This document shows, in pieces, positions 20,073 through 28,208 of a stretch of DNA of 28,208 nucleotides. Below the pieces are notes generated by a model. The model did no database searches and had not been told where the DNA came from. It saw only the letters and a program-made list of their open reading frames with translations. Position 1 is the stretch's first letter. Each line of letters begins with the position of its first letter. The DNA comes from Saccoglossus kowalevskii (taxonomy: Eukaryota; Hemichordata; Enteropneusta; Harrimaniidae): assembly GCF_000003605.2 (NCBI RefSeq), contig NW_003116949.1, positions 114,802 through 143,009 on the forward strand. The letters are read 5' to 3'. Made by a program: the position numbers and the translations under genes.

Positions 20073-21313
20073 AGGAGGATAGAAGGATCATTGAATTCCA
20101 TTTCTTCATGTGATTTGACTTCCCCTGTGGAACAGTTGTTAAAACTATAATATTGAAAAAAACGTGTCTGTAAATTTGGAAATTATCAAAAAACATGCAT
20201 TTATTTTGTGTTCATTACACTGCCAGCTTGCATTGCTATGTCCATGTGTAGAACCCACTCATACATAACCTATACCAATACTGACATATTATACTGGAGC
20301 ATGGCATTTTTGTGTTGTGGTCATGTTGCTGGTTCAGGATATTGACCTATGGAATGTATATATCATGCTCTGCCATGTGGGCGTGTCAACAATATAGGCT
20401 AGAATGTACATTTATATTTTTCAGTATGTACTTGAACCTTCATTGGGAGATATTGATCTTTCGATTGCACCACATAATCACACTGCATTCTCTTCTGTGA
20501 CATTTACACTTTTAATTTGTCTTGTGCATTCCAAGGAAATTTTTTTAATCCAAATTTGGGGATTTGGCTGATAGTAGTCTGTACCCTTTTATGGTTGTTG
20601 ATGAATACTGTTTCATAAAATCTGCTCACAGGGACATGTAAAATGAGAGCCAAAATAAAAGGTGGTCATTGACTTTACCTTTTAAAAGCAATTCTATATT
20701 TGACCCTGTTTATGTATGTTGTGAGGAAAAGTGAAATTTTGATAATGAATGAATGTCAAAAATAATTTAGAGATCCTGTGATGGGGGTTGTCTAGTGACA
20801 AACTATATGATAATTATCGTAAAGCTTTCAAATACTTGCCCAGATGGCTTTGTACATTGAAAGATTATCACCAAATGTTAACTACATACGTCGTCACTGG
20901 GCCTTGATATATTCCCAAGTCACATAGTTATGCACATTCTTGTACATTATTGATAACTGAATTTAACGCTCCATATAGCTGCACTAAAGTAGTTGAACGG
21001 AAGATGAAGTTGTAAAAATGAAATAAGAAATATTATTGACATAAAAAGCTTTGAAGAATGTTGTGGCTGAGAATGCCTGATCTGTTTATTGTTTGCAATG
21101 TTTTATCTCCTACTTAACTATCAGAAACCACATTCTGGGTATCACGTATGGCTAAAAGGTGTTGTAAATAGTTAATAAATGAAATTAAGCTGAATGAATG
21201 CAGGATATGACAGGCTACTATATTTAAGTACAAAGTTCAACAAACAGAAATACTAAACAAACCAACTGAAGGAATTCTTCGAACATTAAAAACAAACTAG
21301 GCTAAACGTTTGT

Positions 21314-21328
21314 GCTGCCCTCTGGTGG
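21314..21328 (-). promoter_or_regulatory. CTCF-type binding motif, site 1
   Basis: GCTGCCCTCTGGTGG is, on the minus strand, CCACCAGAGGGCAGC, which fits the bilaterian CTCF consensus CCASYAGRKGGCRS at every position. It lies in the gene-poor stretch between gene 1 exons and gene 2. Confidence 0.55.
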
Positions 21329-23340
21329 TAATACTATCTTTCAATTATTTCTTTTGTTTATGTTTGTCTTTACTCTGTCATCATCAAATACATATGGACG
21401 TTAATTTTTTTTTTTTTGCTGATTACTTCAGCGAAATTAATTGCTCTAATCATTCATATTCTAAGTGTTCCCATTCTCTTAATATTAATTAGCATTTCAA
21501 TGATGTCACAAATTGGCATAATTTACATATCACAGAATTTGATGGGCAAAGCTTGCATACATGTAAATTTTCATTCTTTTTTTCTTTCCTAAATTGATAA
21601 CATATAACAACTTTAGGAGGATTGAAAAGGGTTATAAATGAGAAAATGCAAAGTAACAAAAGCTCAAAAAATCTAATTTCCAGATCCAGGATGGCTGTGA
21701 ATAGTGGGCAAGCAATTGCTAAAACGATCATCACAACTGTTCTATCGCCAAGGAATGCATTTGCATTGTATGTGGGTCAAATATAGAAAAAGTATGTAGT
21801 TAAAGCAGAATGGTGCAATTTGGAAAGTTAAGGACTTTCCACTATCGATTGGCGCACTCACAAAAACATTCTGAACGACTTCTCGGTTTCTCAAAGTGGT
21901 GCATTGCCTAGTATCTTTAGTGTAATTTAGCACTGTCTTGCAATGCTGTCATAAAAAGATCCCAAAGAATATTGTGAAATAAATGCATGCTAAATTTCAC
22001 TTTGGACATTTTTTCTATAAACTATTGAGATGAATGTTTGTTTATGAAAATTTAACTCTAATTTTGACCTTATTGCTGATTGGTGGAATATTAATGAGCC
22101 TGTCAATCATTGCATCAAGCACTGAACCAAATTGTTAGTGAAGGGTTGGTGGTGAACGTTGCCATTATTGTTTACTGTTATCTGCTTCAATTTTGATAGA
22201 GAAATCTTATGAATTTTTCAAATCTGTGAAAATCCCTATATAGCATTAAAAATCTACATTTTACTGTATTTTAGCAGACTGTCTGCATCTATGCTTGCTG
22301 TCACTAGTAACTAATCAAACTCTAATATCATTTTGCTTTGGAACTCTGTATAGATTACATGCAAGCTCTTGTTGTATGTCCATTGTACTTTGTTGAATAC
22401 CCTGTATGCCTGTTGATTTTAGATTATCTTTTATGTGGTCAAGTCAATGTAAAATACATTAAGCTGACAAGATTAGGATTAATGGATGCATATGTAAGTG
22501 CTCCTTATTTTATTATATATGTTGTACTCAACACATACGCCTATCTATAGTGCCCCTTGAGATCAGTCTATTATACTCTGGAATTCTTTGTATCTTAGGA
22601 AATAGGTTATTATATCTTAACAGCTGACTGCATCAAATTGGCATTAATAATAACTTTAATAGACCACTGTATCATCAGAGAATTCCATATATTTTATAAA
22701 ATATTTATTCTTGGTTTTAACAAAAACAGTGCACAAAGTCTTTTCCACCCTTCCCAAAATAATGTAAATCTATTATTATACTGCTCTTCTGAGTTCTTTA
22801 CTACGTTATACTTCAAATACTTTAAAGTAACATTCCAATTTTATACTTCAGTTCTTATATTCTTAACTGTTTATTTTGGGGCTAAACACCTAAATTAAAC
22901 CTTTGAACTTATTTTATTTTAATAGTGCATTCTTTCCACTTCAGTAATTTCACTTCATCGTTGTCAACCAGGTGTGACATGTCTTCAAAGCTTACTTGGC
23001 TACATTTTTTAAATTTCCCCAGCTGTATTTCTTGCCACTTGGTGTGTTTGTACAATTCGAGATAGAATGTTGATAAATAATCTGCTGACAAGTGGCCACA
23101 ATCTATTTTCTCATGCACATTGACTTTGCCATTTTTCGTTATATTTTTGTGGTTTGAGACAAAATCCAACAGATTGAAAACTTTTTATGTTACATGTAGT
23201 TTCAATTTTATCCTAGAATATTCCAACATACTTGTACCAAAATCACATGTCTGTATTTTTTTGTCTATATTCCACTCCTGAATTCTAACTAACTACATTC
23301 ACTGCTGAATTTCTCAGATGTCTACATTCATGATCTGAGA

Positions 23341-23355
23341 GCTGCCCTCTGGTGG
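23341..23355 (-). promoter_or_regulatory. CTCF-type binding motif, site 2
   Basis: The same 15 bases as at 21314-21328, in the same orientation, 2027 bases further on. Immediate flanks differ, so it is not obviously part of one long duplicated repeat. It is preceded by a short inverted repeat (CTCAGAT/ATCTGAG). Confidence 0.55.
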
Positions 23356-23703
23356 ACCAACCATAGAGTTAGTATTGTCAGTAATAGATTTGCTGATATG
23401 ATTGTCTTTGTTTTTCCCTAAAAAAACCTCACACAATTGTTAAACAATCAGGAATCCCTATTATCCTTATGGTAGAGTCCTATAAAATTTAAATACCTGA
23501 ACTATTGACTTTTGCTATACAGACTCGAACGTTGTGCTTTTATGCTGACCACAACATGGTATATTGCATGTAGGTCGATGTGATGTCTTTGTTATTTGCA
23601 CATTCCACTGTTACAATAGCAATTGTTAATGTAGTCTGTATTGTTAGCTGTATATTGTATCTCTGACTATTTAAGTATGCTGTGTTGAGAAGTTGAACTG
23701 ACA

Positions 23704-24128
23704 TACTGTAAAATGACTAATTTTCACTGGGTTTAAATTTCACTGATTTACCATTTCAGGCATACTGTAGAATACTTTATTTTCGCTTGGAATTTATTTT
23801 TGCTATTTTCGCTGAAGGGATGATTCCGTGAAAATAAAATCCAGTGAATATACTTTTTTTCCTATATTTCACATTAAACTCATGAAAAATCAGTGAAAAT
23901 AAATTCCAAGCAAAACGCCCAAAAAGCCTTTTAAGCGAAAATTAATTCCAGCGAAAATAAAGTATTCCACAGTATTCAGTGGGTTTTAAATTCACGGTTT
24001 CGTCATTTAGATAATGTGTCCTATGCTAAATTTTACATATTCACTGTGTTTTAATTTAGCGCATTTTTCCAGTCAGCGAAATAAGCTATTAAATTAAAAC
24101 TCAGTGAATAATTACCCCCTTTACAGTA
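23704..24128 (+). mobile_element. MITE family B, interrupted by a family A copy
   Basis: The left part (23704-23762) starts TACTGTAAAATGACTAATTT and the right part (23975-24128) ends in a stretch whose reverse complement begins TACTGTAAAGGGGGTAATTA. The two ends also share TTCACTG-GTTT-AATTT. Removing the family A copy leaves an element of ~213 bp with inverted ends and TA borders. A fragment of the same family is present at 6254-6345. The superfamily is uncertain; TA flanks favour Tc1/mariner-type mobilisation. Confidence 0.75.
23763..23974 (+). mobile_element. MITE family A, copy 3 (best preserved, nested)
   Basis: It runs from TACTGTAGAATACTTTATTT to AAAGTATTCCACAGTA and has long inverted termini built on TTTCGCTTGGAATT/AATTCCAGCGAAA. 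It is flanked by TA on both sides. It matches copy 1 in the same orientation and copy 2 in reverse. It is inserted into the family B element listed at 23704-24128, so it transposed after family B. Non-coding. Confidence 0.9.
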
Positions 24129-25979
24129 TCTGTATATGTAATTTATTTCATACTAATGCTAAGATAGGACACTAAAATTAATATGGAAATAATTAACGAA
24201 AAGATTCAGACAATTTGAAAATAGTTATTAGATTATAAATAATCCTAGAAGTTGTTTCCCAAGTTTTAATTAACAATTTCCTGGCACTTAAAAAGCTGGG
24301 GATTAGTGGCTGTAAAGATAATATCAGCTATATCTTATATTTATATTTACATGATTGCTAGAAATAATTTGAACTTCAGTTAAAAAACAAAACAAAAACA
24401 TGTACTTTATTGAAGGTTTTCATGGTTTCCAGGTATGTAATGTCACAGTACAATAATGTTTACACCCCACCCATACACAATTAGAAACAAAAAAAGGTCA
24501 CCAGAACAACACGTATTGTAAAAAATATTTAGGAACCAAGCTGAAAGTATGCTCTTCATTGTATTAATATATAAAAAATAAAACATGATAGTAAATTACT
24601 TGTTTCTGCTCCATTGGTGTCTTTCATCGGCTACAAACACAGTTCTCACCGAATGAACCATTATTTGCATTTATACCCATGCATAAGGGTAGAAGTCAAG
24701 ACAGTTTTGTCTCTGTGATCTGATAAAATTAATTGGTTCCATTCTTGTTTGTTGACATCTCCAGCAGTCGATATTGTGCTGTGGTATTTATATATAGAGA
24801 ATCTGAGGATTGTTGGCTTTGATATGTTGATAGCAGGGCAGTGGATGAAGTGTTGTCACTATACACACTTTACTTATTGGGCTGTATTCACCGATGTGAC
24901 ACTAGCCTGTCCTTTTCTGCTGTCTCTGACGTTGTTGATTAAATTTGAAGCCATTATTCAGGTCATCGTTTGCAATTCCAGTATTGGATTTACTGTACAA
25001 CTTTGTGTCACCTCCTGAAGGATTTGGAAGGGGATCTAGTTTATGACTATCATTGCTGATAATGATTGAAATGTCAATTGGTATCAACTTTTTATCATCA
25101 ACATTTGCATGGAATTCACCTCTGCGATTGTGACCGAACAAACTTCAATAACTTTTTCTGCAATGAAAATGTCAGAGCTGTCGTCATCAATTTGTTTTCA
25201 ACTTGCCATTTAGCTAGCCTGTTATCAGATGCTATACAATAACATACTGTACCAATGATTTAAAATACATTTATTTAATATTGTTTTTCTAGTCTAAAAT
25301 CAATGTCATTGTAGCATCAAAGTATTGTGTGTACCAGTCACGATTTAGCTCCTTTTGTGTAACTGCATAAAAATCTAATTCCCCTTTCAACTCATTGTTA
25401 AATGATATGTCTATTTACCTGCTTTAGTTGTGGTCATATATTGTTAAAAGCAAATAGTAAATGTGATTTGTCAGATCCAGCCCTCTGTAATCTTAAATCA
25501 GTTGGCATTAATACTAAAATGTATGTTACATACAATCTAGCTAGTTAGTTAAGTAATTTAGTTTATTTTATTAGAATTTGCACTTTATTTTGTTGGTGAA
25601 CTTATTTTATTTGGTTCATCAGTGTTAATGATAATATACCAGTATATATTGCATACTGTACACAACAAAACCCTTATCGTGAACTTTTGCACTTTATTAT
25701 CAACTTTTCTATTGATCTTTGATATTAACATTACTGGCATTGCCCATGTTTGTTATTATCATCTACCTTTACATCGAAAACAGCTTTTTGTCTTGTTCAC
25801 TGTATTATGACAGTTCCCATTTGTACTTACCTAGGCAACTACATTGATTGCTGTAGGCAACTCAACAACACAGTACATGTAGTTGTTATCACTACACAGA
25901 TAAGGGCATTAACCTCTATCCTATGTGGGTCACTAAGTTTTTTATATCATATACAATATTAAAACATTGTTACCAATTT

Positions 25980-26908
25980 ATTTAATGACGTAGTTAGCGG
26001 CAGGTCAGGAATTGGACATATGAAAGCTGAGATTTATAATATTGACAGCTTTATGATCTGAAAATGTATTATAATATATGTGTTGTGGTCTCCCTCAGAC
26101 TTGTCATTACATGTCTACCGCAGTTTTTGGTTGAACTTTAATACCTCGCGGTATTTCAGGACACTTGTAACTTAATAACTCAAAGGGGTAGAACAGTGCT
26201 ATTGTTGTCAGCAAATGTAGCAGATGATTTAAATTTTGACATTGTTGTTTATTTCACTGCACAGCTACACCAGTAATGGCATTTTTCATCTGTAATTTAT
26301 AAGGGTGTATATTAGGCTGCAGTGATCCCGTACTGGGGGTGTGGCTAGCACCTTTGTCTTATATTCTTCAGTGATATTAGGTGACTGTTGATGAATTTTG
26401 ACTTCTGCTATCACCATATGTAGTGTCAGCTTTAATTATCGGGACTACGTCACTGGCCAAAGTGTATGATCACCAATATGAACTATTGATCTGCTATGTC
26501 GTCATTTGTTTACTTTGGTGTAACCTGTTTGTTATAATTTTGATACAACTCGCTAGTCGCCAGACTACGGATACATTCATGGTATTCAGTGGCTCTTAAT
26601 TGTTCAAGATAGCAGCCAGTGTACATTGGTTCAGCTTATATGAAGGGCAGTAACTTTGTTTGTCGTAGTGGACATGCCAGTGACTTTGTGAAAGACAGCC
26701 TGTTATAAACAGGTGGTTGTTTACTAGCTGACGAGAAGGATTTTAAATTCAACTGTTTCCTGTTGCACACTCATCAGGTTACTTGGAGTAATAAAGATCT
26801 ATCAAGTGCAAGCTGACTGTGGACTACCTAATGATTAACTAAACTTATACTTAAATTTGTTCAAAAAACTTGAACTATAGCTGCAAAGTAAAATAAGAAT
26901 AGTTTACA
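25980..26908 (+). promoter_or_regulatory. Probable promoter and 5' UTR region of gene 2
   Basis: CpG steps are frequent here (GACGTAG, AGCGG, TACCGC, CTCGCGG, CCCGTA, ATCGGGACTACGTC, GTCGTC, CTCGCTAGTCGCC, GTCGTAG, GACGAG) compared with the flanking CpG-poor DNA. The CRE-like octamer TGACGTAG lies at 25986-25993 and its reverse complement CTACGTCA at 26445-26452. TATAAA at 26704-26709 sits inside a small palindrome (CCTGTT/AACAGG) and would place a start of transcription near 26735. A pyrimidine-rich acceptor-like site (TTGCACACTCATCAG at about 26764-26778) is an alternative: the coding exon could begin there, spliced to an upstream non-coding exon. Confidence 0.4.
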
Positions 26909-28208
26909 ATGGCTGAACATATGGGAACCAAAAAACTTAATACAGGTGTATTACCTGACTCTACTCCTAACTCTGACGCAGAAATTAAACCGAAGACTCC
27001 AGTCAAAGCTGATCTTACTTCGCTGCTGCATAAAGTTTTGTTTCCACCAATGTCTACTACTGCTTGTAAGAAAATGATCCAGCAAATTGATAATTCTTCC
27101 AGTGCATCAGAAAATACAGATATATCCAACAATCCTGAATTAAACCCAAATTATCAGCACAATGAATATAGCAGTGACAGTTATAATTTTGGTCCTATGA
27201 AGACATCATTGCCACTATTCAGCACTGGATTTTTGCGCACATCAGGCACTACAAGAAAGAAGACCTCATCAACATCACCAGGTAGTAACCAATTTTTGAA
27301 AAACGAAATTGTTTTTCCTAGTTTAGATCTTGATTTTTCATTTCCCCCCAAATCAAAAAAGAAGACCAAAACTGAGATGTTACATGTACCTGTAAAACCT
27401 TTGCAAAGTCCAGTCACTAGATTTGTTGATCTCCAGCCTGTGGTCGGACCAATTGCTAGTTTAAATGATGATATCCAATCTTTTAAAAGTGTTGGGTCGG
27501 CACATATAACTTCTGATGTGGAAGAAATTTCAGAGAATGACATCATGGTCACTAAAACAAAAGACAATGTCAAACAGTGTTCCTTCGTTGAAACATCATC
27601 AACCATAGAAGTTGCTTCTCTACCAAGTCAATGTGACCAACAGAGTAAATCAGCTGATGCTGTATGTATAGAGGTCACACAACCAACAGTCCTTGAAAGT
27701 TCTGAAAAACAACAGATGGAAATCCCCACAGTAAAAATTGAAATAACTGGTAGAACACCTGTGCATTCAAATGAATATGTAGGTTCTAAATTGGTTGAAT
27801 CACACAGTGATAAAAATCAAACATACAAGGAGGTTGTGATAAATTTTATGGATGAGAATACTAAGAAACCTTTTGCAATTGGAAATTCTGAACTATCTAA
27901 AGAATTTGCCAGCTATGAATGCCAAAGTAGACAACTTAAACATGTAGACCATGGTAATGAATTTGCATGTTGCCCAGAAAATGTGGCTCTCCCACCCATA
28001 AACACTGACATTGATGATAACAATGTAACTGATGCGTTTTATGATGTCTCATGCTCTCCACATGTAACTAATCGGGCTGTTGTAATGAGTGGAGAAATTT
28101 GTGATGATTCTCCTGAGCTGTTTATCAAGGGAAATATACAAGACACTGTAAATGCAATATCTGTAGATGAACTTGACATTGATGGTAATATCTTTATTTG
28201 TACAAGTT
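26909..28208 (+). CDS. Gene 2: 5' coding exon of an unrecognised hydrophilic protein (3' incomplete)
   Basis: The ATG at 26909 has strong Kozak context (A at -3, G at +4) and is preceded in frame by TAG and TAA within 12 bases, so the start is well supported. The frame then stays open for 433 codons to the window end. The N-terminus reads MAEHMGTKKLNTGVLPDSTP. The protein is Ser/Thr/Asp-rich and lacks signal peptide and membrane segments. A basic patch PPKSKKKTK at about residues 146-154 resembles a monopartite nuclear localisation signal, and there are several Ser/Thr-Pro sites and acidic stretches such as DDSPELF. A nuclear, largely disordered protein is an inference; I do not recognise the family. 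A weak donor (GATG|GTAATA) at 28184/28185 could end the exon ~24 bases before the window edge. The minus-strand frames at 26875-27132 and 27181-27606 are shadows. Confidence 0.9.
   Translation, partial: MAEHMGTKKLNTGVLPDSTPNSDAEIKPKTPVKADLTSLLHKVLFPPMSTTACKKMIQQIDNSSSASENTDISNNPELNPNYQHNEYSSDSYNFGPMKTSLPLFSTGFLRTSGTTRKKTSSTSPGSNQFLKNEIVFPSLDLDFSFPPKSKKKTKTEMLHVPVKPLQSPVTRFVDLQPVVGPIASLNDDIQSFKSVGSAHITSDVEEISENDIMVTKTKDNVKQCSFVETSSTIEVASLPSQCDQQSKSADAVCIEVTQPTVLESSEKQQMEIPTVKIEITGRTPVHSNEYVGSKLVESHSDKNQTYKEVVINFMDENTKKPFAIGNSELSKEFASYECQSRQLKHVDHGNEFACCPENVALPPINTDIDDNNVTDAFYDVSCSPHVTNRAVVMSGEICDDSPELFIKGNIQDTVNAISVDELDIDGNIFICTS

Larger units (their letters stand above)
15641..26908. other. 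11.3-kb stretch with no recognised coding exon
   Basis: It begins as an intron of gene 1 (GTTAGT donor) and ends in the 5' region of gene 2. I found no exon that continues the phase-0 frame of exon h and no convincing terminator of gene 1, so the boundary between intron and intergenic DNA is unknown. Contents listed separately are an internal repeat pair (15874-16080), the assembly gap, a CpG-rich patch with a splice donor (18841-19012), a hairpin, a GA microsatellite, two CTCF-type motifs and a nested MITE pair. Two minus-strand open frames (22909-23184 and 24902-25141) have hydrophilic, protein-like composition but no start codon or splice support. Confidence 0.7.

Noticed and set aside
19984-20196. 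Minus-strand frame with SFSLSLSLSLL repeats
   Set aside because: It is the translation of the GA microsatellite.
26779-26908. Gene 2 coding exon as an internal exon of gene 1 via the acceptor CTCATCAG
   Set aside because: From phase 0 the frame stops at TGA after 12 codons, and the gene 2 frame has stops just upstream of its ATG, so it cannot be read through from gene 1.
26875-27606. Minus-strand frames of 85 and 141 codons opposite gene 2
   Set aside because: They are antisense shadows; the plus-strand frame is continuous for 433 codons with a supported start.

Overview
The window is AT-rich, intron-rich nuclear DNA from a metazoan. The evidence is GT-AG introns with GTAAGT-type donors and pyrimidine-tract acceptors, short coding islands in kilobases of low-coding sequence, TA-flanked MITE-like foldback elements, microsatellites and minisatellites, and two perfect matches to the bilaterian CTCF consensus. 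It is not prokaryotic: there are no operons and no long closed reading frames. The overall style fits a marine invertebrate (mollusc, hemichordate or similar), but I cannot name the species. A run of 50 N at 17404-17453 is an assembly gap.

Region 1 (1-4742) is intronic or 5' flanking sequence. It holds two copies of a ~210-bp TA-flanked MITE, a perfect hairpin, and a TG/poly-G tract. Region 2 (4743-15640) carries eight consecutive plus-strand exons that join phase-perfectly into 540 codons. They form an internal fragment of one gene, with both ends missing. The product is a Ser/Thr-rich, mostly disordered protein with a Pro run, a TQT motif of the LC8-binding kind, a P-x-W-x-x-E-L-L-x-x-R-R helix across the exon 4/5 junction and a second charged helix. 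I do not recognise the gene. Its introns hold a tRNA-like SINE candidate, a six-unit 92-bp minisatellite, a 509-bp element with inverted ends, a 22-bp palindrome and an RFX X-box-like site.

Region 3 (15641-26908) is 11.3 kb in which I could not place a coding exon. It contains the assembly gap, a GA microsatellite, a hairpin, a CpG-rich patch ending in a good splice donor, two CTCF-type motifs 2.0 kb apart in the same orientation, and a nested MITE insertion (one family inserted in another). It may be a long intron of gene 1, the 3' end of gene 1 plus intergenic DNA, or both.

Region 4 (26909-28208) is the start of a second plus-strand gene. An ATG in strong Kozak context follows in-frame stops and opens at least 425 codons, running to or near the window edge. 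The product is hydrophilic and Ser/Thr-rich with a basic nuclear-localisation-like patch. I do not recognise it. Its upstream DNA is relatively rich in CpG and carries CRE-like octamers and a TATAAA, consistent with a promoter. No functional link between the two genes can be read from the sequence.
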